Shown here: piece after piece, positions 50,911 through 64,000 of the stretch
How the letters are laid out: each line of letters starts with the position of its first letter
Position numbering within the stretch: position 1 is the stretch's first letter
Source: Streptomyces scabichelini
Lineage (GTDB): Bacteria > Actinomycetota > Actinomycetes > Streptomycetales > Streptomycetaceae
Direction of reading: 5' to 3'
NCBI RefSeq assembly: GCF_011045015.1
Contig: NZ_JAAKZY010000006.1
Coordinates: 60,988 to 124,987, forward strand
Length of the DNA stretch: 64,000 bases
Notes under the pieces: generated by a model
The model's database searches: none
Seen by the model: the letters and a program-made list of their open reading frames with translations, nothing else
What the model was told of the DNA's origin: nothing
Program-made: the position numbers and the translations under genes

Positions 50911-51402
50911 ATGAGCACGTCGTCCTGGTCCACCGTCGTCCAGGTCCGCATTGTCGACGGGAGTGCGCCGGCCAGGGACACGGTGAAGACCGCGATCACC
51001 CGCACATTCGAAACGCTCGAAACGCTCGAGACCCCCGACGCCGCCGAGGCGGCAGGCCCCGCTCCGGCCGACCGGTCGTTCAGCGTCGAAACAGCGGGCA
51101 GGCGTTTCCCCACCGGCGCAGCACCGCTCGCGCCCTCCGGCTCCGGCCCGGCCACGATCACGATCCTCGGTGACGTCGACGCCGTCGACCGCGTGGCCGC
51201 CGTACTCAGTGCCGCCTTCGCCACCGATCGCGTCGCCGAGGACAGGACCACCCTGACTCTCCGCATCCACCCGGACCGACATGCCTTAGGGTCGGGCGCC
51301 CAACCTGCGCGTCATCATCCCGCGAACATCGACGCCGGAGCCCAAGGCCATGGCACTGGAGGCCACGGCACTGTACGAGGCGGACCGCAAGGCCGACGGT
51401 GA
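50911..51402 (+). CDS. Protein of unknown function, C terminus doubtful
   Basis: A 163-aa ORF. Residues 1-125 have a plausible alpha/beta fold (STVVQVRIVDGSAPARDTVK; PATITILGDVDAVDRVAAVL; RTTLTLRIHPDRH). Codon 126 is TTA (51286-51288), rare in Streptomyces, and after it the reading frame loses typical codon bias while another frame (PNLRVIIPRTSTPEPKAMAL then a helical end) gains it. So either the real gene ends or shifts near 51288, or expression depends on the TTA-reading tRNA. Start GTG 50908 or ATG 50911, with GGGAGGAG upstream. Confidence 0.55.
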   Translation: MSTSSWSTVVQVRIVDGSAPARDTVKTAITRTFETLETLETPDAAEAAGPAPADRSFSVETAGRRFPTGAAPLAPSGSGPATITILGDVDAVDRVAAVLSAAFATDRVAEDRTTLTLRIHPDRHALGSGAQPARHHPANIDAGAQGHGTGGHGTVRGGPQGRR

Positions 51403-51536
51403 GGCTGCGCGGCCCGGGCGCCGACGATGATCCCGCCTGACTCCTCTCATTCCTCTCACTTCTCTCACTCCTTTGACTCCCCGCCCCGGCCATCCACTCG
51501 TCCGGCGGGCCTGCGCTGGGCGAGAGGTACCGGGGC

Positions 51537-56366
<4,830 letters not shown>

Positions 56367-56423
56367 CATGAGACCGCACAAAGGAGTCGTACCCAGCACG
56401 ATCCACACGAAAGGCGGCTCGTC

Positions 56424-56555
56424 ATGCCGCACATCCTCACCACGATCGTCACCCAGGTCGCGGTCGCCCTGCTCGAGGCCGCCCTGATACGTCTGTTCAT
56501 GCAGCTCTGGAAGTCGTTCGCCGCGGGCGCGCGTCCGGTGGCCGCCCCCGCCTGA
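56424..56555 (+). CDS. 43-aa amphipathic membrane peptide
   Basis: A very short protein with an uninterrupted amphipathic helix (MPHILTTIVTQVAVALLEAA then LIRLFMQLWKSFAAG). AAAGGCGG lies 9 bases upstream of the ATG. Size and composition match membrane-bound micropeptides that modulate transporters. It starts 57 bases after the P-type ATPase stop, so it may be a regulator of that pump. No family name is known to me. Confidence 0.6.
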   Translation: MPHILTTIVTQVAVALLEAALIRLFMQLWKSFAAGARPVAAPA

Positions 56556-56577
56556 CCGCGGCGCTCGAGCCGCCCCT

Positions 56578-56623
56578 GAACCACCAAATGAACCACCAAA
56601 TAGATTTATCCGGTTTGGCGGTT
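56578..56623. promoter_or_regulatory. Three copies of AACCRCCAAA, candidate operator
   Basis: GAACCACCAAAT occurs twice in tandem (56578-56589, 56590-56601) and an inverted copy TTTGGCGGTT lies at 56614-56623. Located about 75 bases upstream of the gene at 56696. Confidence 0.5.
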
Positions 56624-56695
56624 TAGTGGCGCATATGGATGGAAGCCGCTTCGGGGAGACTATCGACTCACGCTTTCCAGCAAAGGAGGGCGGAG

Positions 56696-57160
56696 ATGAT
56701 TCCCCCACACGTCGAGCCACAGTCCCAGCAAGAACAGCAACCTGCCGAGGCCCAGGCCGAAGAGGGCCGCGCCCAGGGGAGGCGGACGGGCGGCAAAGTG
56801 GTGCACATGCACACCGCGCACGCCAAGGTCCCCATCCCCTACGTGACCCCGGGCGACATGTTCTCCAACGTCCGCACGGCCACTTCCACGGCGACGTCCG
56901 CGGCCACCTCACTGCTTCCGTCGCCACGCAAGCTGGCCTTCTACGGCGTCCTCGGCGGCATGACCGCTGCCGGAGCCATCGGATGGCCGGTGGCGGTGGC
57001 CGTCGGCGCCGCCACCGAAGTGGTCACCCGAGAACAGGCCGCACGGCAACGCGAGGAACACGAACGCGTCGAGCGGGAACGCGCCGAACGCGAACAGGGC
57101 CGACAGTCCGCCACCGAGCAGACGCAGCCCGAAAGGCCCGCACGGACAGCGACGGCGTGA
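56696..57160 (+). CDS. Membrane protein with charged helical tail
   Basis: A 154-aa protein: a Gln/Glu-rich disordered N terminus, VHMHTAHAKVPIPYVTPGDM, a hydrophobic Ala/Gly-rich segment (about residues 82-110, FYGVLGGMTAAGAIGWPVAV) that may enter the membrane, and a highly charged Arg/Glu helix at the end (REQAARQREEHERVERERAE). ATG follows AAGGAGGG. Third small protein around the P-type ATPase. Function unknown; a strong terminator follows. Confidence 0.7.
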   Translation: MIPPHVEPQSQQEQQPAEAQAEEGRAQGRRTGGKVVHMHTAHAKVPIPYVTPGDMFSNVRTATSTATSAATSLLPSPRKLAFYGVLGGMTAAGAIGWPVAVAVGAATEVVTREQAARQREEHERVERERAEREQGRQSATEQTQPERPARTATA

Positions 57161-57179
57161 CGTGCCCGTGTCCGGAACA

Positions 57180-57240
57180 CCGGTGGGATCCGAACGCCGT
57201 GGACAGCTGTGGACGGCTTTCGGATCCCACCGGCGTTTTT
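57180..57240. terminator. Strong intrinsic terminator
   Basis: Perfect 14-bp stem CCGGTGGGATCCGA (57180-57193) / TCGGATCCCACCGG (57220-57233), then CGTTTTT. Separates convergent genes. Confidence 0.9.
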
Positions 57241-57269
57241 GAACAACCTCGGCATGTCGGAGGCGATTG

Positions 57270-58553
57270 TCAGGCGACGGGTACTGCCTCGCGTGCGGTG
57301 GGGACCGCGGGTGTGGTGCGGCTGAGGAGATCCTTGTGGATCACGCCGGACTGGGCGACGACGACGATGTTGGACGGGTCGCCGAGGCCCGCGATGTCGG
57401 TGAGGGGATCGACGGCGCTGACGACGAAGTCGGCGAGCTTGCCGGTCTCCAGGGTGCCCAACTCCTCTTCTAGGCCCAGGAGTTCGGCTGCCGTGGCGGT
57501 TCCGGCGACGAGCGCGTCGGCGGGGGACATGCCGAGCTCGACGAGATAGCCGAGTTCCAGCAGGTTGCGGCCGTGCGGGACGACACCGGCGTCGGTGCCC
57601 ATGGCGATCTTGGCGCCGCGCTCGATGGCGTGGGCGATGTTGGTCTTCGTGATCCCCGACCAGCGCACCTTCTTCTCGTAGTGATACGGCTGCATCGCCG
57701 CCTTGTCGATGCCGGTGAAGACGGTCGAGAGCGTCGGTACGAGGAAGACGCCGCGCTCGGCGGCGAGGTCGAGGGCCTCGTCGTCGATGCCGTAGCCGTG
57801 CTCCACGCTGGTGACGCCGCCGAGAATGGCGGCGTGGATGCCGGCCAGCCCCTGGGCGTGCGCGGCGACCGGACGGCCGCCGTGGCGGTCGGCCTCATCG
57901 ACCACCGCCCGCACCTCCTCCACGCGCAGCCCCTCGTCGTCGGGGGTGTCGTGAGGGCTGCCCATGCCGCCGGTGGTGCAGATCTTGATCACGTCCGCGC
58001 CGGTACGGATCGCCTTGCGTGTCGCGAGCCGCGCCTCGTCCGGGGTGTCGGCGAGATGGGCGCCGCCCTCGTGGAGGTGCATATGGCCGCCGTCGAAGTG
58101 GTGGAAGTCGCCGTGGCCGCCGGTGTGGCTGATGGCGTTCACGGCGATCTTCAGCCGAGGGCCGGCAATGAGGCCGTGGGCGAGCGCGTCCCGCACCCCA
58201 CGCGTGGCACCGGCGAGGTCACGGGCGGTGGTGACCCCGGCGTCGAGGGTGGCGCGCAGGCGCTCGGCGGTCTCGTAGGCGACGTACGCGGGGTCGGTCT
58301 TGAGCGCGTGGAACGGACCCTGGGGCAGGCTGAGCTTGACGTGGACGTGGGTGTCGATGAAGCCCGGCAGCAGGGTGCGTCCGGCCAGGTCGATCTCGCG
58401 GGCGCCCGGGGAGGGCGGGGCGGTGGCCGCTTCGCCCGCGTAGGTGATGCGCCCTTGTGCGTCGGTGACGAGCACGGCGTCGCGGATCGGTGCGGCGTCG
58501 GGCTTGCCGGTGATGAGGCGGGCGTTGGTCAGACGGAGCGGCTCGGTGGGCAT
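57270..58553 (-). CDS. Metal-dependent amidohydrolase
   Basis: A 427-aa amidohydrolase-superfamily enzyme. Metal ligands: HVH in GFIDTHVHVK (about residues 65-70), Lys in DVIKICTTGG, His in AAHAQG and SVEHGYG, and Asp in IAMGTDAG. Closest recognisable type is the imidazolonepropionase-like / Xaa-Pro dipeptidase-like branch, binuclear zinc. It is the last gene of a peptide-type ABC importer operon (same strand), so it plausibly hydrolyses the imported peptide or amide. Substrate not determined. Confidence 0.88.
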   Translation of the reverse strand: MPTEPLRLTNARLITGKPDAAPIRDAVLVTDAQGRITYAGEAATAPPSPGAREIDLAGRTLLPGFIDTHVHVKLSLPQGPFHALKTDPAYVAYETAERLRATLDAGVTTARDLAGATRGVRDALAHGLIAGPRLKIAVNAISHTGGHGDFHHFDGGHMHLHEGGAHLADTPDEARLATRKAIRTGADVIKICTTGGMGSPHDTPDDEGLRVEEVRAVVDEADRHGGRPVAAHAQGLAGIHAAILGGVTSVEHGYGIDDEALDLAAERGVFLVPTLSTVFTGIDKAAMQPYHYEKKVRWSGITKTNIAHAIERGAKIAMGTDAGVVPHGRNLLELGYLVELGMSPADALVAGTATAAELLGLEEELGTLETGKLADFVVSAVDPLTDIAGLGDPSNIVVVAQSGVIHKDLLSRTTPAVPTAREAVPVA

Positions 58554-58611
58554 GAGGATGTCCGGTTTCCCTTCAGGTGGTTCAAGTGATTCAGGTGGTG
58601 TGGAACGGGGC

Positions 58612-59394
58612 TCAGACGAGGGTGAAGCCCGGGGAGGCCGGGTCGGCGTCGAGCAGGGTGCGGGTGTAGGGGGCTGCGGGCGACGCGTAGACGCGGGAGG
58701 CCGGGCCGTGTTCGACGAGCTCGCCGTGGTGGACGACGGCCACCTCGTCGGAGACCTGCCGTACCACGGCGAGGTTGTGGGAGATGAAGACCATCGTGAG
58801 GTCGAGCTCGTGCCGGAGCTCGTCGAGAAGGGCGAGGATCTCGGCCTGGACGGAGACGTCGAGGGCGGAGGTGATCTCGTCCGCGATGACGAGGCTGGGC
58901 CGGATCATCAGGCCGCGTGCGACGGCGATGCGCTGGCGCTGGCCGCCGGAGAACTCATGCGGGTAGCGGTCGATGGCGTCGGCCGGCATGCGGACCCGTT
59001 CGAGCCACTCGGCGATGACGGCTCGATGCTTGCGCACCGCGGCACGCCGGGGGTCGAGCGCCTCGGCGAGGGCCACGCCGACGGTGCGGCGGGGGTCGAG
59101 CGAGGAGTACGGGTCCTGCGGGATGAGCTGGACGCGGCGGCGGAGGGTGGTGCGGGCCCGGCCCCGGACGCCGGCGACGTCGGTGCCGTCGATGGTGATC
59201 GAGCCGGACCGGGGGCGCAGGCCGCCGACGATCGCTTTGGCGAGGGTGGATTTGCCCGAGCCCGACTCGCCCACCAGGCCGAGCGTGCGGCCCCGGGGGA
59301 GGGTGAGGCTGAGGTCGCGTACCGCGTGGGTGGCGGCGGGCCCATGGCCGTATGTGATGTCGAGGTTCTCGATGCGGAGGAGGATGTCGGTCAT
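58612..59394 (-). CDS. Peptide ABC transporter ATP-binding protein (DppF/OppF-like)
   Basis: A 260-aa ATPase: Walker [10 protein letters not shown] (about residue 45), signature LSGGQ-type FSGGQRQRIAVARG, Walker B LVIADEITSALD, and the terminal OppF-type tail (RVYASPAAPYTRTLL). ATG at 59394 overlaps the previous stop by 4 bases, so translation is coupled to the permease-ATPase fusion. It pairs with the ATPase half of that fusion. Confidence 0.92.
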   Translation of the reverse strand: MTDILLRIENLDITYGHGPAATHAVRDLSLTLPRGRTLGLVGESGSGKSTLAKAIVGGLRPRSGSITIDGTDVAGVRGRARTTLRRRVQLIPQDPYSSLDPRRTVGVALAEALDPRRAAVRKHRAVIAEWLERVRMPADAIDRYPHEFSGGQRQRIAVARGLMIRPSLVIADEITSALDVSVQAEILALLDELRHELDLTMVFISHNLAVVRQVSDEVAVVHHGELVEHGPASRVYASPAAPYTRTLLDADPASPGFTLV

Positions 59395-61334
59395 CGGCGG
59401 GACTCCTCGGCGGTGGCGGTGGCGGCGTCGGCGACGGCAGGTGTGGCGCCGAGGGCAGGTGTGGCGGCGACCGTGGGTGCGCCGGCGACCGTGGGCGTCG
59501 CGGCCACCAGCTTGCGGGTGTAGGGGTGTTGGGCGGACTCGGCCGTGAGGTTCGCCGCCGTGGTCTCCTCGACGATGCGGCCGCCGTTCATCACCAGTAC
59601 GCGGTCGCACAGCGCCCGTACGACAGCCAGGTCATGGGAGATGAAGAGGATGGCGGTGCCGAACTCGCGGTTGATGCGCACGAGTTCGCGCAGGATCTCG
59701 GCCTGCACGGTGACGTCGAGCGCGGTGGTGGGCTCGTCGGCGATGAGCAGCCTGGGCGTGGTGGCGATCGCCGAGGCGATCATCGCGCGCTGGCGCATGC
59801 CGCCGGAGAGCTCGTGAGGGTGCTGGCGGAGACGGAGTTCGGGCTGGGTCATTCGCACCGCGCGCAGGGCGTCGAGGATGCGGGTGCGGGCCTCGGCGCG
59901 GCCGGCGCGGGCGTGGGTACGGAGGACCTCGGTGAGCTGGGTGCCCAGCCGGAGCGCGGGATTGAAGGTGGTGCCGGGGTCCTGGTAGACGAGGCCCATC
60001 GCGAGGGCGAGGTCCCGGGGTGCCATGCGGCCGAGAAGGTCGAGGTCGCCGAGGCGCATGCGGGCGGGCCGGGCGGTGAGCCCTTCGGGCAGCAGGCGGG
60101 CCAGGGCCATGGCGGTGAGGGACTTGCCGGAGCCGGACTCGCCGACGAGGCCCACGATCTCGCCGGGCGCGATGCGCAGGGAGACGTGATCGACAAGGGT
60201 GTGGCCGACGGCGTCGGTGATGACGAGATCGTCGAGTTCGACGAGAGCCGTGGCGTCCTTGGCCCCGGTATCTGCCGCCGCGCCCTGCACCTCGGCGTCC
60301 GCTGTGACGTCCTTGTTCTCGGCGGTCTCGGCGGTCTCGGCGGTCTCGGCGTCGGCAGCGGAGTGCTTGGCCTTGGCGTCCGCTGTGGCACCCCGCGCGC
60401 CCGCCGAGCCGGCGCCCGAGGCATCGGAACGGAGCAGCGCCGCCGCGCGGCCACGGGAACCGGTGCGGGGGTCGGCGGCCGCGGCGAGGCCGTCGCCGAT
60501 GAGGGTGGCGGCGACGCCCGTGAGCACGATGAGCAGGGTCGGGCCCACCATCTGCCAGGGGCGGCCGGCCAGCAGGGACGGCAGGGCCTCGTTGAGCAGC
60601 TTGCCGTAGTCGTAGTCGGGCGACTGGACGCCGAGACCGACGAAGGACAGCGCGGAGAGCGCGGTGAGCGCCTGGGCGAAGGCGGAGGCGGCGAGAACGA
60701 GCAGCGGCTCGGCCATGTTGGGGAGCATGTGCCGGGTGGCGATGCGGTGCCCGGGTACGCCCATGAGGCGGGCGGTGGTGACGAAGTCGCGGCGGGAGAT
60801 CTGGGCGGCGAGGTTCGCGGTCAGGCGGGCGAAGTGGGGGACGCCGGCCAGGCCGATGGCGGTGACGGCCGATCCGGTGCCCGGTTCGAGGATGGCGGCA
60901 ACGACCAGCGCCAGGAGCAGGGCGGGAAAGGCGACGAGGGCGTCGATGGAACGCAGTCCGAGGGTGCGCAGCCGCCTCGGGGCAAGCCACACCGCCGTGC
61001 CGATGAGGATGCCGCCGAATACGGAGACGGCGGCCGCGCCGAGGGTCATCAGCAGGGTGAGCCCGGTGGCGACAAGGCTGCGGGCGAGCATGTCGTGGCC
61101 GGAGGCGTCGGTGCCGAACCAGTGGGCGGCCGACGGCTGGGCGGCACTGTCACCGAGGGCGGTGGCGCGCTCGTCGAGCAGCAACGGGGCGAGGAAGCCG
61201 GTCGCGACGATCGCGGCCATCAGGGCCAGTCCGATGACGAGGCCGGGCGTCCAGTTGAAGCGCCGGGGTGTCCCGGCCGCGAGCGGCGGCACAGCGGGGG
61301 CGGCCGGGGTGGTGGTGACGCTCTCAGTCGCCAT
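59391..61334 (-). CDS. Fused permease (DppC-like) and ATPase (DppD-like) of a peptide importer
   Basis: A 647-aa protein. Residues about 20-285 are a DppC-type permease with six helices and the EAA-like loop ([20 protein letters not shown]). A low-complexity linker (about 290-345, Ala/Thr/Glu repeats such as [14 protein letters not shown]) leads to a complete ATPase (about 350-600): [44 protein letters not shown]. Usually these are separate proteins; here they are joined with no stop. Start ATG 61334 overlaps the upstream permease gene. Confidence 0.9.
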   Translation of the reverse strand: MATESVTTTPAAPAVPPLAAGTPRRFNWTPGLVIGLALMAAIVATGFLAPLLLDERATALGDSAAQPSAAHWFGTDASGHDMLARSLVATGLTLLMTLGAAAVSVFGGILIGTAVWLAPRRLRTLGLRSIDALVAFPALLLALVVAAILEPGTGSAVTAIGLAGVPHFARLTANLAAQISRRDFVTTARLMGVPGHRIATRHMLPNMAEPLLVLAASAFAQALTALSALSFVGLGVQSPDYDYGKLLNEALPSLLAGRPWQMVGPTLLIVLTGVAATLIGDGLAAAADPRTGSRGRAAALLRSDASGAGSAGARGATADAKAKHSAADAETAETAETAENKDVTADAEVQGAAADTGAKDATALVELDDLVITDAVGHTLVDHVSLRIAPGEIVGLVGESGSGKSLTAMALARLLPEGLTARPARMRLGDLDLLGRMAPRDLALAMGLVYQDPGTTFNPALRLGTQLTEVLRTHARAGRAEARTRILDALRAVRMTQPELRLRQHPHELSGGMRQRAMIASAIATTPRLLIADEPTTALDVTVQAEILRELVRINREFGTAILFISHDLAVVRALCDRVLVMNGGRIVEETTAANLTAESAQHPYTRKLVAATPTVAGAPTVAATPALGATPAVADAATATAEESRR

Positions 61335-62370
61335 GAGCGCCTCCGAGATTGCGGGAGTCGACGAGCGCGAGCAGCACATCGACGACGAGGTTGACGAGGG
61401 CGGCGATCATGCCGATGACCAGGACCATGCCCTGGATGACGGGGTAGTCGCGGTCGAGGATCGCCTTGATGATGCCGGACCCGAGGCCGGGCAGCGCGAA
61501 CACGCTCTCGATGATCAGCGCGCCGCCGAGCATGCCGGAGAGGACCAGGCCGCTGAGGGTGAGCGTGGTGGTCAGCAGGTTGGGCAGCGCGTACTTCAGG
61601 TGGAGGGCGGCGGGCTTCAGGCGCCAGCCGCGCGCGGTGCGCATGTAGTCGTTCTCCAGGACGACCGCGGTCTCGCGGCGCACGACACGGGAGACGGTGC
61701 AGGCGGGGCCGACGGCCAGAGCGGCGATGGGAAGGAGGAGGGAGAGGTTGGGGTCGCCCGGGGAGTAGGCGGGCGGGAGGAGCGGGACGACGCCGATGCC
61801 GGTCGCGAAGAGGACGACGAGGAAGGTCGCCATGATGTAGCCCGGCACGGAGTCGAGGAAGCCGGTGAGAGCGCCGAAGGCGGTGTCCAGCCACCGGCGG
61901 CGACCGCCGCGCGTGGCGATGGCCACGGCCATGCCGAGCGGGACGGCGACGATCAGGACGACGAGGATGGCGTAGAGGGAGACGAGCGCGGTGAACGGCA
62001 GACGGTTCCCGATGATGGTCTCGACCGGCTGGCGGTACTGGAAGGAGTCGCCGAGGTCGCCGGTCAGGACTCCGCCGGCGTAGTCGAGGAACTGGGTGAG
62101 AACGGGGCGGTCCAGGCCGAGTTGGGAGTGGAGGGCCGCGATGTCCTCGCGGGTGGCGTCGGGGCCGGCGAGGGCCACCGCCGGGTCGCCGGGGATGAGC
62201 TGCACGATGAGGAACGACAGCACGAGCAGTACGAGGAAGACCGCGGCCAGACCGATGAGGCGGCGGAGGGCGAAGGCCGGCCAGGGCCGGCGGCCCGTGG
62301 GGACGGTGCGGCGGGCCGCGGGTGCGGGGACCGGTGCGGCCGGTGGTGGGGCGGACGTGGTGGTGGTCAT
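61324..62370 (-). CDS. Peptide ABC permease (DppB-like)
   Basis: A 348-aa inner-membrane permease. N-terminal Pro/Ala-rich extension, then LRRLIGLAAVFLVLLVLSFL, DPAVALAGPDATREDIAALH and the EAA loop DYMRTARGWRLKPAALHLKY; six helices. ATG at 62370 is 17 bases after the binding-protein stop. Partner of the DppC-like half of the next gene. Confidence 0.92.
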   Translation of the reverse strand: MTTTTSAPPPAAPVPAPAARRTVPTGRRPWPAFALRRLIGLAAVFLVLLVLSFLIVQLIPGDPAVALAGPDATREDIAALHSQLGLDRPVLTQFLDYAGGVLTGDLGDSFQYRQPVETIIGNRLPFTALVSLYAILVVLIVAVPLGMAVAIATRGGRRRWLDTAFGALTGFLDSVPGYIMATFLVVLFATGIGVVPLLPPAYSPGDPNLSLLLPIAALAVGPACTVSRVVRRETAVVLENDYMRTARGWRLKPAALHLKYALPNLLTTTLTLSGLVLSGMLGGALIIESVFALPGLGSGIIKAILDRDYPVIQGMVLVIGMIAALVNLVVDVLLALVDSRNLGGAHGD

Positions 62371-62386
62371 GGCGCGGGGCTCCGTG

Positions 62387-63946
62387 TCAGCCGGTGATGC
62401 GGATCGTCGCGGGATCGATGTAGTCGCCGAGGGTGCGGATCGAGACACTGTCGGCGCTGACGGCGGCTTCGGCGAGGCCGGCGAGCGGGGCGGCGTCCAC
62501 CCGCTCGAGGAAGGACTCCTGGGCCCGTTGCAGTGCCTGGCAGCGCTTGTCGGCGGCGGTGGTGCTCATCGCCTGCTGGAGGGCGGCGTAGCCCTTCTCG
62601 TCGACGGCGCCGGTCTTGTTGCGCCCCCCGTCCTCGGTGGCCGGGCCCATGACGCGCAGCAGGGAGGAGGGGAGGGTGCCGACGACATTGAGGTCGCCCT
62701 GGATCGTGACGTCCCAGCCGTTGCCACCGGTGCTGGTGACCTCGGACCACTGCGCGTTGTCGAGGTTGCGCAGCTTGACGTCGGCGCCGGCGTTGCGCAG
62801 CACTTCGGCGATGTACTCGTTGCCCTGTTCGAGTTGGTTGGTGCCGACGAGGCGGATGGTGACGCCGTCGAGGACCTTGCCCGCGGCGTCGGGGTCGTAG
62901 CCGGGGAGCAGCGAGGTATCGGTGTTGACGCACGGCAGCTCGGCGGAGCCGACGGACCTGAGGACCTGACCGCGGCCGTTGGTGGCCACCTGGGTGAACG
63001 CATCGGGGTCCACGGCCTGGGCGACGGCGCGCCGCAGGCCGGGGCGGCCGGCGAAGACCGAGCCCTTGCGCTCGTTGAACAGCAGGTAGGCGCCGATCTG
63101 GTTGACCAGGTCGAGCGAGAAGGAGTCGTTGTTCTCGAACCGGACCATGCTCTCGTCGGAGAAGCTGGCGACATCGAGCGCGCCGGAGAGCAACTGGGTG
63201 GCCTTCGTGGACTGGTCGCCGAAGGGCGTGAGCACCAAAGTGGCGGGGGCGGTGCCCTTGAGAGGTTCGGAGAAGCGGGGCCAGGCATCGTAGTCCTGAC
63301 GCAGCGTCAGTTCATATCGCACGGCGGGGGTGGCCCGGGCGAGGGTGTACGGGCCCGAGAACGCACCCTTGACCTTGCCCGCGGCCAGGCCTTCGGGGTC
63401 GGCGAGGCCTGCCGGACAGACGATGCCGGTCTGCGGCAGTGAGAGCCCGGTGGGCAGGTCGGCCCAGTCCTCGGTGAGTTCGACGGTGACGGTGTCCGCG
63501 TCGTCATCGGCGGTGACGGTGGCCTTCCCGCCGCCCATGGCGAGGGTGCGGCCCGGGGAGGCGGTCTCGGGGTCGGCGAAGCGGGTGAGGGAGTCGGCGA
63601 CGACGGTCGGGGTGATGGGGGTGCCGTCGGAGCATGTGGCGCCGGAGCGGATGGTGAAGACGAACTCCGAGGCGGAGACTGCCTTCCAGCCGGTGGCCAG
63701 CCCGCCGGTGAGCCCGTCGCTGTCGCGGCGGGTGAGGGTGTCGTAGAAGAGCCGGTCCACGAAGTAGTCGTCGCTGGCGGCGCCGAGGGCGGGATCGAAG
63801 GTGGAGGGGTCGCTGCCGATGCCGGCATTGACGGTGTCGGTGGCGGAGCCGCCGGCGCCGCGCGCGGAGAGGCAGCCGGTCGACGTGGCCAGGACGGCCA
63901 CGAGCGCCACCGCGAGAAGGGGCGGCCTGAGGCGTGTTCTTCGCAT
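62387..63946 (-). CDS. Extracellular peptide-binding lipoprotein (SBP family 5)
   Basis: A 519-aa solute-binding lipoprotein. Signal peptide with lipobox (TSTGC, Cys25), then the family 5 core: GIGSDPSTFDPALG near residue 45 and the typical DYFVDRLFYDTLTRRDSDG. It delivers peptides, nickel or similar ligands to the DppBC permease encoded downstream. First gene of the five-gene operon on the minus strand. Confidence 0.93.
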   Translation of the reverse strand: MRRTRLRPPLLAVALVAVLATSTGCLSARGAGGSATDTVNAGIGSDPSTFDPALGAASDDYFVDRLFYDTLTRRDSDGLTGGLATGWKAVSASEFVFTIRSGATCSDGTPITPTVVADSLTRFADPETASPGRTLAMGGGKATVTADDDADTVTVELTEDWADLPTGLSLPQTGIVCPAGLADPEGLAAGKVKGAFSGPYTLARATPAVRYELTLRQDYDAWPRFSEPLKGTAPATLVLTPFGDQSTKATQLLSGALDVASFSDESMVRFENNDSFSLDLVNQIGAYLLFNERKGSVFAGRPGLRRAVAQAVDPDAFTQVATNGRGQVLRSVGSAELPCVNTDTSLLPGYDPDAAGKVLDGVTIRLVGTNQLEQGNEYIAEVLRNAGADVKLRNLDNAQWSEVTSTGGNGWDVTIQGDLNVVGTLPSSLLRVMGPATEDGGRNKTGAVDEKGYAALQQAMSTTAADKRCQALQRAQESFLERVDAAPLAGLAEAAVSADSVSIRTLGDYIDPATIRITG

Positions 63947-64000
63947 GGAGAGTCTCCGGGGCGAATCTGACGAGTCGGGGAGGGAGGCGGGGAAGCGGGG

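Overview
The window is high-GC actinobacterial chromosome and almost certainly Streptomyces. Codon third positions are strongly G/C, GTG starts are common, and several Streptomyces-restricted families are present: an SCO2400-like protein, a DUF6230/DUF6114 pair, two PF04672-type methyltransferases, a DUF6153-like protein and a CGNR zinc-finger regulator. No rRNA, tRNA or CRISPR array was seen.

Layout. 1-5.1 kb: an MFS exporter behind a TetR-type operator, then a copper-flavoured but decaying patch (cupredoxin lipoprotein, DUF6153-like protein, truncated multicopper oxidase, and a BlaI/M56 pair that are both frameshifted, the M56 relic running into an NlpC/P60 domain). 5.2-13.3 kb: MFS, GNAT, CGNR regulator, double-VOC protein, zinc ribbon, VanW-family protein, then a subtilase homologue lacking every catalytic residue next to a Gln-rich protein. 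13.5-20.7 kb: a deletion scar (NmrA/HxlR), an SCO2400-like protein, two PF04672 methyltransferases, an ECF41 sigma factor with its target SnoaL-YceI operon, and a PP2C phosphatase.

21.64-32.32 kb is a 10,673-bp integrated element of visibly lower GC. It carries a large serine integrase, sits inside ltrA, and is bounded by attL and attR sharing the 7-bp core GCCCACC. Joining the flanks restores ltrA in frame (400 codons). Inside are the integrase, a structured non-coding control region, a run of small phage-type genes with two HNH-like zinc proteins, but no terminase, capsid, replication or conjugation genes. The right half holds an HTH-TPR regulator, small ORFs (one with nine Trp in 71 residues) and a radical SAM/SPASM protein. 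This arrangement recalls regulator-peptide-rSAM RiPP loci and is the best candidate for an undescribed system.

32.7-41.5 kb: ADP-ribosylglycohydrolase, TetR with F420-reductase-like and dienelactone hydrolase genes, a WD40-like secreted protein, an FAD monooxygenase, a GT32 glycosyltransferase, and two pseudogenes. 41.5-48 kb: DUF6230 protein coupled to a 771-aa DUF6114 / squalene-phytoene synthase / cis-prenyltransferase fusion, a MaoC-like protein, a methyltransferase, then MarR divergent from a P450-ferredoxin pair across a near-perfect operator. 48.4-57.2 kb: a CtpI-like 1609-aa P-type ATPase among small helical or membrane proteins. 57.3-63.9 kb: a peptide-type ABC importer operon (lipoprotein, permease, permease-ATPase fusion, ATPase) ending in an amidohydrolase.

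A recurrent curiosity is short tandem duplication across stop codons: six genes have one.
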